Below, piece by piece: positions 1-6,111 of a DNA stretch of 8,487 nt. Within the stretch, counting starts at the first letter, position 1. The number at the start of each line of letters is the position of its first letter. Origin of the DNA: DASRBA01 sp036559665. Lineage in GTDB: Bacteria > Myxococcota > Myxococcia > Myxococcales > Myxococcaceae. The position numbers were made by a program, and so were the translations under genes. The stretch spans positions 1 to 8,487 of the forward strand of contig DATBSS010000686.1 in NCBI GenBank assembly GCA_036559665.1. The letters run 5' to 3'. The notes below the pieces were generated by a model, which was given only the letters and a program-made list of their open reading frames with translations, did not search any database and was not told the DNA's origin.

Positions 1-38
1 GCGCAGGCGAGGGAGGCCAGACGCGGCAGGGAGCTCAT
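1..38 (-). CDS. Start of an unidentified exported protein, cut by the window edge
   Basis: On the minus strand an ATG at 38-36 overlaps the TGA stop (37-35) of the GAF/HD-GYP gene in the ATGA arrangement seen three more times in this window. It opens a frame with no stop to the window edge. The 12 full codons read MSSLPRLASLAC, which looks like the beginning of a signal peptide: one arginine, then hydrophobic and small residues. A lipoprotein is possible, but the residues before the cysteine (SLA) are not a good lipobox. Translational coupling to the upstream phosphodiesterase gene is likely if the start is real. Too little is visible to assign a function. Confidence 0.45.
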   Translation of the reverse strand, partial: MSSLPRLASLAC

Positions 39-1549
39 TTCACCGCCTGCAGCGTCTTGCGCGGGACGTCCGCCTCCACGAACACCTTGAACAGGTCGCC
101 GTCGATCTGCCCCTGGTCCGACTCCGTCTTGAGGATGTCCAGCGCTTTCTCGTGCGGCACCGCCTTCTTGTACGGCCGGTCGGAGGCGGTGAGCGCGTCG
201 TAGATGTCCGAGATGGCCATCATCTTCGACTGCACCGGGATCTCCGGCGCGGGGATGGCGCGCGGGTACCCCTTGCCGTTGAGCTTCTCGTGGTGGGCCC
301 AGGCGATCTCCGGCACCCTTCTGAGGTCCCGCGTCCAGGGGATCTGCGAGAGGAACCGGTAGGTGTGGGTGACGTGCGATTCGATCTCCACCCGCTCCTC
401 CTGGGAGAGCGAGCCGCGGGGGATGGAGAGCACCTTCACCTCGCCCTCGGTGAGCAGCGGCAACGGCTTGCCGTAGGCGTCCTGGAAGCCGATCTTCGAC
501 ACGCTGGAGAGCCGCTCGAACCCGCCCTGCGCGAGCACGGTGGGCCGGTTGCAGGCGAGGATGAACTCCATCACGTCGTCCAGCTCCTTGAGCGAGGCCA
601 GCAGCGCCGGCTCCTCCTCGCGCTCCAGGTCGGCCAGGGCCGCGGGGCCTTTCTGGCGGGCGACCTCCAGGCGCCGCCGCAGGCTCTGCAGCTCGCGGTC
701 CTTGCGCGCGAGCTGGAAGCGGGCCCGCAGCGCGTCCAGCTCGTGAGGGTAGAGCTTGTCCGCCTTCACCAGCACCGGCTCACGCACGCCCACCTTGCCG
801 AAGTCGTGGAGGAGGGAGGCGTAGTCGATCTCCCGGAGCTGGTCGGCATTGAAGCGGGTGCCGGCGTAGGGGCCGGTACGGAGGTGCTCGGTGGCCCTGG
901 CCAGCGCCACCGTGAGCTTGGCCACCCGGGTCGAGTGGCCGGAGGTGGTGGGGTCCCGTGACTCGATGGCCACCACCGAGGCGTCGACGAAGCCCTTGAA
1001 CAGCTTGTTGATCTCCTGGTGGAGCTGGGCGTTCTCGATGGCCGAGGCCGCCTGCCCACCCAGCGCCAGCAGCAGCTCCTCGTCCTCGGCGTTGAACGTC
1101 CCTTCGCTCTTGTTGAGCGCCTGGATGACGCCGGCGACCTCGCCGCCGGCGTCCCGCATCGGGACGGCCAGGATGGTGCGGGTCCGGTAGCCGTTGGCGT
1201 CATCGAAGGAGCGGTTGAAGCGTTCGTCCTGGTATGCGTCTTCGATGTTGATGACCATCCCGGTCTGCGCCACCGTTCCGGAGATGCCGCTGCCCACAGG
1301 GAGCCGGATCTCGCTCTTGGCGCCCTGGGCCACCTTGCTCCACAGCTCGTTGCGCTCCCGGTCCAGGATGAAGATCGAGCACCGGTCCGCCGAGATCACC
1401 CGCGCCGCGTGGGAGGCGATGAGCGGGAGGAGGTTGTCCAGGTCGCGCTCGGCGGCCATCTGCTTGGCCACGTCCAGGATGGACTGCAGCTTCTGGACGC
1501 GGCGCGACAGGTCCTGCGGGCCCTGTGCGGCGGAGGTCGGGGAAGTCAC
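35..1549 (-). CDS. GAF domain and HD-GYP domain phosphohydrolase (probable cyclic-di-GMP phosphodiesterase)
   Basis: This 504-residue soluble protein has a GAF sensor domain at about residues 38-175, followed by an HD-GYP domain at about 185-500. HD-GYP proteins hydrolyse cyclic di-GMP (some act on cGAMP) with a two- or three-iron centre. Visible metal-site motifs are H205 (SGHSTRVAKL), H248-D249 in LLHDFGK, H392 and H395, the AHHEKLNGKGYP signature at 418-429, and D448 in SDIYDALT. In the signature, asparagine replaces the usual aspartate at 424. Between the HD motif and H392 lie about 140 residues, against roughly 25-30 in a compact HD-GYP domain. The extra part holds a charged, probably coiled-coil stretch near 272-330. 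There is no signal peptide or membrane segment, so it is cytosolic, and the GAF ligand cannot be predicted. The start is GTG at 1549-1547; no clear Shine-Dalgarno site precedes it and the next methionine (31) is less suitable. The gene is divergent from the hydrolase at 1576. The family is sure; enzyme activity is inferred. Confidence 0.9.
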   Translation of the reverse strand: MTSPTSAAQGPQDLSRRVQKLQSILDVAKQMAAERDLDNLLPLIASHAARVISADRCSIFILDRERNELWSKVAQGAKSEIRLPVGSGISGTVAQTGMVINIEDAYQDERFNRSFDDANGYRTRTILAVPMRDAGGEVAGVIQALNKSEGTFNAEDEELLLALGGQAASAIENAQLHQEINKLFKGFVDASVVAIESRDPTTSGHSTRVAKLTVALARATEHLRTGPYAGTRFNADQLREIDYASLLHDFGKVGVREPVLVKADKLYPHELDALRARFQLARKDRELQSLRRRLEVARQKGPAALADLEREEEPALLASLKELDDVMEFILACNRPTVLAQGGFERLSSVSKIGFQDAYGKPLPLLTEGEVKVLSIPRGSLSQEERVEIESHVTHTYRFLSQIPWTRDLRRVPEIAWAHHEKLNGKGYPRAIPAPEIPVQSKMMAISDIYDALTASDRPYKKAVPHEKALDILKTESDQGQIDGDLFKVFVEADVPRKTLQAVK

Positions 1550-1575
1550 GGCGCCGGTTCTACCACGAGGGCCTC

Positions 1576-2463
1576 ATGCGGGCTGACCGGCTGGATCGGG
1601 TGGCCGCGCTGCTGGCGGCCATGGCGATGGGGTGTGGGGTCCACCTGTTCCTCCACATCGAGCGGCAGCGGCTCACGCCCAACATCTGGGCGTTCCTGGG
1701 CGGCGGCGGGAACAGCCTGGTGGTGACCCACGGGACGGAGGCCTTCGCCGCGGATCCCAAGATGGGAGACGAGGCGCTCCGGATGCGCCGGATGGTGGAG
1801 GAGGAGCTGGGCCGGAAGGTGCGGCGCATCCTGCTCACCCACTCGCACCTGGACCACTGGGGTGGACTGCTCGAGTACCCGGACGCGGGCGCGGTGCTGG
1901 CCCACCCCCGGACGCGCGAGCGGATCATCGAGGCGTTGCGCCGCGAGCGCCGGCCCGTCCCCCCCGGGTGGATCCCGGTGACGAACGAGGTGCGGCTGGT
2001 GCTGGGCGAGCAGGAGGTGTGGATCCGCCACCTGGGCCCCGGGCACACGGACGGCGACCTGGTGGCCTTCCTCCCCGGGCTGAACCTGGTGGTGACGGGC
2101 GACCTCTTCTCCAGGGGGTTCGAGCCCGCGGTGGACGAGCGCGCCGGCGGGACGCTCCTGGGGCTGCGGCGGGCGCTCGACGGGATGCTCGGGTACGAGT
2201 TCGACGTGGTGCTGCCGGGGCACGGAGGGTTCGCTGTCCGGGCGAACGTGGTGGCGGCGCGCGACTACCTGGCGGCGATGGAGGCGGCGCTGCGGGAGGC
2301 GGCCGGGCGCGGGCTCTCCGAGGAGGCGGCGGTGGAGGCGGGCGAGGCGGCGCTGCATGCCTTCCCCAGGCTGGAGGTGCTTCCGCTCAACGCCGGCCGC
2401 CGCGAGAACCTCCGCGCGATGTATCGCGAGATCCGCCAACCGGCTAAAAGCGCCGCCCCATGA
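1576..2463 (+). CDS. Metallo-beta-lactamase fold hydrolase
   Basis: This 295-residue MBL-fold protein carries the full zinc-site set: H89-S-H91-L-D93-H94 (THSHLDHWGG), H157 (GHTDGD), D176 (TGDLF) and H216 (LPGHGG). The fold begins at about residue 22 and the metal site is complete, so it should be an active di-metal hydrolase of the glyoxalase II/lactonase-like group; the substrate cannot be read from sequence. The first 20 residues are fairly hydrophobic and end in AMGC, a weak lipobox-like sequence, so export or lipidation is possible but uncertain. The ATG at 1576 is chosen because purine-rich GAGGG lies just upstream and an extension to an ATG at 1525 would run into the divergent gene's start. 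An ATG at 1621 is the alternative. The stop overlaps the rpe ATG (ATGA at 2460-2463), so the two genes are probably one translationally coupled operon. A functional link to the pentose phosphate pathway is not evident. Confidence 0.88.
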   Translation: MRADRLDRVAALLAAMAMGCGVHLFLHIERQRLTPNIWAFLGGGGNSLVVTHGTEAFAADPKMGDEALRMRRMVEEELGRKVRRILLTHSHLDHWGGLLEYPDAGAVLAHPRTRERIIEALRRERRPVPPGWIPVTNEVRLVLGEQEVWIRHLGPGHTDGDLVAFLPGLNLVVTGDLFSRGFEPAVDERAGGTLLGLRRALDGMLGYEFDVVLPGHGGFAVRANVVAARDYLAAMEAALREAAGRGLSEEAAVEAGEAALHAFPRLEVLPLNAGRRENLRAMYREIRQPAKSAAP

Positions 2464-3119
2464 CCGAGGCCCGCCCGCTCATCGCCCCGTCCATCCTCTC
2501 CGCCGACTTCGGCCGGCTCGCTGAGGAGGTGAAGGCGGTGGAGGCGGCCGGGGCGGACTGGATCCACGTGGACGTGATGGACGGCCGGTTCGTGCCGCCC
2601 ATCACCCTGGGGCCGCTGGTGGTGGAGGCGGTGCGGCGGGCGACGAAGCTGCCGCTGGACGTGCACTTGATGATCGTCGAGCCGGAGAAGCACATCCCGG
2701 ACTTCGTGAAGGCGGGGGCCAGCTCGGTCACCGTGCACGTGGAGACCTGCCCGCACCTGCACCGGACCCTGGCGCAGATCCGCGAGTTGGGGGCCATGGC
2801 CTCGGTGACGCTGAACCCGTCCACGCCGCTCTCCTCGCTCGAGGACGTGCTGGGCGAGGTGGGGATGGTGCTGGTGATGAGCGTCAACCCGGGCTGGGGC
2901 GGCCAGTCGTTCATCCCCTCGTCGGCGGACAGGGTGCGGCGGCTGCGCGCGATGCTGGACGCGCGCGGGTCGAAGGCGAGGGTGGAGGTGGACGGTGGGG
3001 TGAACCCGCAGACGGCGCGCCAGGTGGTGGCCGCCGGGGCGGACGTGCTGGTGGCGGGGAACGCGGTGTTCCGCGCGCCGGACTACCGGAAGGCGATCGC
3101 CGACCTGCGCGGGGTGTAG
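2460..3119 (+). CDS. rpe: Ribulose-phosphate 3-epimerase
   Basis: The 219-residue protein has the usual length and motifs for Rpe, the cytosolic TIM-barrel enzyme that interconverts D-ribulose 5-phosphate and D-xylulose 5-phosphate in the pentose phosphate pathway and Calvin cycle. Visible features are S11 (APSILSADF), the metal ligands H36 and D38 (HVDVMDGRFVP), H69 (DVHLMIVEP), the phosphate and flexible-loop segment VNPGWGGQSFIPS at 142-154, and D178 (VEVDGG). All catalytic residues are present, including both aspartates of the acid-base pair. The ATG overlaps the stop of the MBL-fold gene by ATGA and has no clear Shine-Dalgarno of its own, so translation is probably coupled. The TAG stop lies only four bases from the stop of the convergent immunity gene, leaving no room for a terminator between them. 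The assignment is secure. Confidence 0.97.
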   Translation: MTEARPLIAPSILSADFGRLAEEVKAVEAAGADWIHVDVMDGRFVPPITLGPLVVEAVRRATKLPLDVHLMIVEPEKHIPDFVKAGASSVTVHVETCPHLHRTLAQIRELGAMASVTLNPSTPLSSLEDVLGEVGMVLVMSVNPGWGGQSFIPSSADRVRRLRAMLDARGSKARVEVDGGVNPQTARQVVAAGADVLVAGNAVFRAPDYRKAIADLRGV

Positions 3120-3123
3120 AGGA

Positions 3124-3699
3124 TCAGGAGACCAGCTTCAGCTCGCAGCGGACGTTGGCCTTCTGGAGGGCTTCCGCGAGGGGTTCGTTGACGATCACCT
3201 GGACCCACCAGCCGCGCGGTCTGAGGATCGCGTGGCCCGCGGCGCGCACCGGATCGATCCGGAGAAGTCCGATCATCCTGTACTCTCCGATGCGATCCGG
3301 TTCGCCATCCTCGGCGGTGTAGCGACGGATATCGGTAGACTTGGCCTCGTCCACGCAATCCAGGGCCGGCAACACGTTTACAGCCCAGAGCTTGGCATCC
3401 GACTCAGAGGCGCGAGTGGGGATGAGCTGCGCGTCTTGGCCTGCATGCCTCGCGAAGATTTCAGCCACGCGTTCGTTTACGACGGGAACGACGTCCACGG
3501 TGGTGATCGTGAGCTCCAGTGGAGGTCCAGGGTGATGGACTCGGCAGGTCAGGGGCGTCGGGCCCTCGTACCGGCAGCCATTCGAAAGGGCCACGTTGAG
3601 CCACTCCCCATTGGGACCGCTTGGACCATCGAGGTACCACCGTTGGTCGGTGCTCATGTCATCGAACAGTGTGAAGAACTTCCCGGGCAGCTCTGTCAT
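3124..3699 (-). CDS. Imm11/DUF1629-type immunity protein (SitI-like)
   Basis: This 191-residue protein has no signal peptide or membrane segment. I recognise the Imm11 (DUF1629, MXAN_0049-type) pattern known from myxobacteria: an N-terminal FFTLFDD segment followed by RWYLDGP, a middle VVNERVAEIF and AQLIPTR, then AVNVLPALDCVDEA, IDPVRAAGHAILR and a tail RGWWVQVIVNE. Members of this family are found beside polymorphic toxins and are proposed to neutralise them. By position this one should protect the cell from the nuclease encoded immediately upstream, by binding it in the cytosol. The chosen ATG (3699-3697) overlaps the toxin stop as ATGA. A GGAG at 3713-3710, ten bases upstream inside the toxin gene, supplies its own ribosome site, so immunity can be made with or slightly ahead of toxin. 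The frame stays open upstream, but that extension is antisense-like arginine/glycine-rich shadow sequence. Family is fairly sure; pairing with the toxin is inferred from the operon. Confidence 0.8.
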   Translation of the reverse strand: MTELPGKFFTLFDDMSTDQRWYLDGPSGPNGEWLNVALSNGCRYEGPTPLTCRVHHPGPPLELTITTVDVVPVVNERVAEIFARHAGQDAQLIPTRASESDAKLWAVNVLPALDCVDEAKSTDIRRYTAEDGEPDRIGEYRMIGLLRIDPVRAAGHAILRPRGWWVQVIVNEPLAEALQKANVRCELKLVS

Positions 3700-4835
3700 T
3701 TGGTGATCGCTCCAGTGACCAATCCATTCAACCTTGTGCCGGGTGTCTGGATCTCCTTCGCCAACTCGGCAAGAGCGCGTTTGAGCGCCTCGCGGAATTC
3801 CGGAGTCCCCGCGGAGCGACCACGCACTTCCCTGAGAATCGTCGCCTGCACGATCTCGTGATAGGCCTGCGGATGTGGACCCTGGTGCGCCTTCACTTGG
3901 ACGAGGTTCTCCGGGTTTTTGAGGCTCATCCCTGCTTTGTTGAAAATCTCCTCGAAGTGTGGAGTCCACGGCCCGCCTCGCCTGGGCGAGACATCGTTCT
4001 TGTCCGTGCAGATGTGGTGGACGTCCGCCGCCGCCATGAACACGGTGAACGCGTTCGCCGAGATTGCGCCTGCGTTGGCCAGCGCGATCACCTCTTCCAC
4101 CGTCAGCACCAGTGTCCGCCCGCCCGCGACGAACTGGACCGCCCCGGCGCCTCCCGCGAATCCGGCCGTGATGAGGGCCGATCCTTCTCCGGCCTCGCCC
4201 ACGAAGCTGAGCACGCGTGCGAGCGCCCCCACCCCGGCGCCCGCGAGCTTGGCCGTCGCGATCTCCCCGCTCGTCAGCATGGCCGCGTGGGCGCCGGCGG
4301 TCATGAAGGCGGATGCGGGAATCGAGCGCCGGATGTTGTCCCGGTGGCTCACCGCCATGAGCAGGGCCCGATCCGCCTCCCGCGTGTTTTTCAAGGACCA
4401 GAGCGAGTCCTGTCGAACGTTGTTGAGCGCTTCCCCGGTCCACATCAGCCCATCCAAGGTGGCGGCGTGCGTCGTGCCGCCGATGCCGCCGGCAGAGGCG
4501 AGCACGTCTGCCTGGATCAGCCCCCACGACACCGCGATCAGATCGATCCGATAACGTGCGGCCCGGAGCTCGTCGTCCGTGGGCGTCCGCGCCGTCAGGA
4601 ATTCGCAGGTCGCGATCACGTCTTTCGTCAGAGCGTCGATCCGCAATGGACTGACACTCTTGTTAACGGCCGAGCTCAGGTACGGCCGGATGCCGTCGAG
4701 CTTCATTTGCAGCCCGACCAGCATCCAGAGGCTCTCGTCGGCGGGAGTGCTGCGGGGCGCGTTCTCGAACGACCCGTCGCACGCCGCCAGGAAGAGCGCC
4801 GCCAATGCCACCCCAGTGTTCGGCCACCGGCTCAT
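3696..4835 (-). CDS. Lipoprotein polymorphic toxin with C-terminal AHH-type nuclease domain (SitA-like)
   Basis: This 379-residue protein starts with a lipoprotein signal peptide (ALAALFLAAC, lipid-attachment Cys19). An alpha-helical region of unknown fold spans about 30-175, then a glycine/alanine-rich hydrophobic stretch at about 176-270 recalls the pre-toxin region of secreted polymorphic toxins. The C-terminus (about 270-340) matches the AHH branch of HNH/EndoVII nucleases: H273-H274 in DVHHICTDKN, H293 in TPHFEEIF, N310 in NPENLV, H317 and H321 (KAHQGPHP) and H326 in YHEIV. It would cleave nucleic acid once inside a target cell. A lipoprotein anchor joined to a toxin tip, a lipoprotein gene upstream and an immunity gene downstream is the layout of myxobacterial sit loci, whose SitA toxins pass between cells by TraA/B-dependent outer membrane exchange. 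The start ATG overlaps the stop of the upstream lipoprotein gene. The residue after Cys19 is aspartate, an inner-membrane retention signal in E. coli; its effect in myxobacteria is uncertain. Nuclease family is fairly confident; Sit membership is inferred. Confidence 0.82.
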   Translation of the reverse strand: MSRWPNTGVALAALFLAACDGSFENAPRSTPADESLWMLVGLQMKLDGIRPYLSSAVNKSVSPLRIDALTKDVIATCEFLTARTPTDDELRAARYRIDLIAVSWGLIQADVLASAGGIGGTTHAATLDGLMWTGEALNNVRQDSLWSLKNTREADRALLMAVSHRDNIRRSIPASAFMTAGAHAAMLTSGEIATAKLAGAGVGALARVLSFVGEAGEGSALITAGFAGGAGAVQFVAGGRTLVLTVEEVIALANAGAISANAFTVFMAAADVHHICTDKNDVSPRRGGPWTPHFEEIFNKAGMSLKNPENLVQVKAHQGPHPQAYHEIVQATILREVRGRSAGTPEFREALKRALAELAKEIQTPGTRLNGLVTGAITK

Positions 4836-5194
4836 TCGTTGACCGTGCTCAGGTAGGGGACATATCTGATTCGAATGGACGTCACTCCCAACGAGCAGAA
4901 CGGGTCCAGGACCGTGAACGTCGCCGTGGCCGGGTCATACTCGAGGGGCGTCTCGAGCGGAGCGTCATCGTTGATCATCACCAGGTAGGCGCCGTCCGCT
5001 CCCGGCTTCCGGTATGGCTTTCGAAGCGGGGGCGTCGCCCGGAAGGTACAGGGGCCCGTCCTCTCGAGATGGATCTCCTCGGGCGGCCCGACGAAGAGGG
5101 ACTGCGGCTTCCCCTTCGGACACCCGATGGGGCACCCGGCCAGGCAGCACATAACCGCGCACAGCAACCACCGCGATGCTCTGGGGGCGTCCAC
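4832..5194 (-). CDS. Small lipoprotein, first gene of the toxin operon (SitB-like position)
   Basis: With a GTG start at 5194-5192 this is a 120-residue protein with a lipoprotein signal: WLLCAVMCCLAGC, lipobox LAGC, lipid-attachment Cys21, followed by PIGCPKGK. The mature part of about 100 residues is beta-rich in character (FVGPPEEIHLERTG, GAYLVMINDD, ATFTVLDPF, TSIRIRYVPY) and could be a small immunoglobulin-like or carboxypeptidase-regulatory-like sandwich; I do not recognise a named family. Its TGA overlaps the toxin ATG (ATGA at 4835-4832), so it is translated together with the toxin. In Myxococcus sitBAI operons a second lipoprotein gene, sitB, precedes the toxin and is thought to help delivery; this gene has the same place and type, which is the only basis for the comparison. 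A GTG at 5302 would lengthen the N-terminus by 36 mostly charged residues, spoil the signal peptide and run into the ribosome site of the divergent hydrolase gene, so the shorter form is preferred although no clear Shine-Dalgarno precedes it. Confidence 0.7.
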   Translation of the reverse strand: MDAPRASRWLLCAVMCCLAGCPIGCPKGKPQSLFVGPPEEIHLERTGPCTFRATPPLRKPYRKPGADGAYLVMINDDAPLETPLEYDPATATFTVLDPFCSLGVTSIRIRYVPYLSTVNE

Positions 5195-5316
5195 GGGCAA
5201 AGCAGCATCAGCACGGCGGACCGCTTCCGTCCACAGCCGACACTCCGCCCGAAATTCCTTCCGCCGCTCCTTCCCGCGCGCCACAGTCCGGCCCCCTTCC
5301 ACGGAGGAGCCCCCTC
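5195..5316. promoter_or_regulatory. Divergent intergenic region between the toxin operon and the hydrolase gene
   Basis: These 122 bases must contain the promoters of both the lipoprotein-toxin-immunity operon (leftward) and the dienelactone hydrolase gene (rightward). Apart from the GGAGGAG ribosome site, the only structure I see is a loose inverted repeat GGCGGA (5215-5220) / TCCGCC (5244-5249) with a 23-base spacer, which may be chance at this GC content. I could not recognise a sigma-70, sigma-54 or ECF promoter here with confidence. Confidence 0.4.
5303..5309 (+). promoter_or_regulatory. Ribosome binding site of the dienelactone hydrolase gene
   Basis: GGAGGAG sits seven bases before the ATG at 5317. 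It is the strongest Shine-Dalgarno sequence in the window and fixes the start of the hydrolase, rejecting the longer open frame that begins near 5176. It also argues against a GTG start at 5302 for the divergent lipoprotein, which would leave almost no shared control region. Confidence 0.85.
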
Positions 5317-6108
5317 ATGCACACGTCCATCGCCCGCGCGCTGATCGCCGCGTCCGCCCTCGCCGCCTGGAGCGCGGCGGCGGAAGTGAAGACCCGCGAG
5401 GTCACCTACACGCAGGACAAGACCCAGCTCCAGGGCTTCATCGCCTGGGACGACGCCGTCAAAGGCAAGCGCCCCGGCGTGCTCGTCATCCACGAGTGGT
5501 GGGGCCACAACCAGCACGCGCGGAACCAGGCCATCCGCCTGGCCAAGGCCGGCTACGTCGGCTTCGCGCTGGACCTGTACGGCAAGGGCAAGGTGGCCAA
5601 TCACCCCGAGGACGCGAAGGCCATGTCCTCCGCCCTGCAGAAGGACCCGGCGGTGGTGAAGGCCCGCTTCGACGCCGCGCTGGCGGAGCTGAAGAAGGAC
5701 CCCAACGTGGACCCGAAGAAGATTGGCGTCGTGGGCTACTGCATGGGTGGCAGCGTGGCGCTGCAGATGGCGCGCGAGGGCGAGGACGTGCAGGCCATCG
5801 CCACCTTCCACGCCGGTCTCTCCGCGCCGGAGAAGCCCGCCGCCAAGGGTGCCATCAAGCCGCGCATCCTGGTGAACACCGGCGCGGCGGACTCCTTCGT
5901 GCCGGCCGCCGCGGTGGACGCCTTCAAGAAGGAGATGGAGGCCGCGGGCGCGCGCGCGGAGGTCATCACCTACCCGAACGCCAAGCACGGCTTCACCAAC
6001 CCGGACGCCGGCAAGCACGGGATGGACGCGCTCGCCTACGACGCCGCGGCGGACAAGGCGTCGTGGGAGGCGTCCATGAAGATGTTCAAGGAAGTCTTCC
6101 CCGGGTGA
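5317..6108 (+). CDS. Exported dienelactone hydrolase family alpha/beta hydrolase
   Basis: This 263-residue protein has a cleavable signal peptide (about residues 1-22, ending SAAA before EVKTREV), so it should act in the periplasm or outside the cell. The mature part is a complete dienelactone hydrolase fold: the family glutamate E60 in HEWWGHN, nucleophile C142 in GYCMGG, D192 in AADSFVP and H224 in AKHGF form the Cys-Asp-His triad with its helper Glu. Classical cytosolic dienelactone hydrolase opens the lactone in chlorocatechol degradation; no aromatic degradation genes lie nearby, and exported paralogues have mostly unknown ester or lactone substrates. The ATG at 5317 is chosen because GGAGGAG lies at 5303-5309, seven bases upstream; an upstream in-frame ATG near 5176 has no such site and would hide the signal peptide. 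The gene is divergent from the toxin operon and ends exactly where the convergent peptidase gene ends. Confidence 0.93.
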   Translation: MHTSIARALIAASALAAWSAAAEVKTREVTYTQDKTQLQGFIAWDDAVKGKRPGVLVIHEWWGHNQHARNQAIRLAKAGYVGFALDLYGKGKVANHPEDAKAMSSALQKDPAVVKARFDAALAELKKDPNVDPKKIGVVGYCMGGSVALQMAREGEDVQAIATFHAGLSAPEKPAAKGAIKPRILVNTGAADSFVPAAAVDAFKKEMEAAGARAEVITYPNAKHGFTNPDAGKHGMDALAYDAAADKASWEASMKMFKEVFPG

Positions 6109-6111
6109 TCA
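6106..6111. other. Shared palindrome TGATCA encoding both convergent stop codons
   Basis: The plus-strand hydrolase ends with TGA at 6106-6108 and the minus-strand peptidase ends with TGA at 6111-6109, so the two stops form one palindromic TGATCA. There is no intergenic base and no hairpin between the genes; each transcript must extend into the other gene as antisense before it can terminate. Confidence 0.95.

Noticed and set aside
152..961. Plus-strand 269-codon frame opposite the HD-GYP gene
   Set aside because: Composition is Arg/Val/Gly/His-rich antisense shadow; the opposite strand carries unmistakable GAF and HD-GYP motifs.
3700..4527. N-terminal extension of the immunity gene to 467 codons
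   Set aside because: The extra part is low-complexity Arg/Gly/Asp sequence overlapping the toxin in another frame, while the ATGA junction at 3699 with an upstream GGAG gives a natural start and a family-sized product.
3858..4856. Plus-strand frames of 332 and 211 codons opposite the toxin gene
   Set aside because: They show no domain motifs, have shadow-type composition, and lie opposite a gene with a signal peptide and nuclease motifs.
5215..5249. Inverted repeat GGCGGA/TCCGCC in the toxin/hydrolase intergenic region as an operator
   Set aside because: Six GC-rich bases with a 23-base spacer are expected by chance at this composition.
5176..5316. Longer start for the dienelactone hydrolase
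   Set aside because: The added 47 residues are proline/serine/arginine-rich and bury the signal peptide; GGAGGAG lies correctly before 5317.
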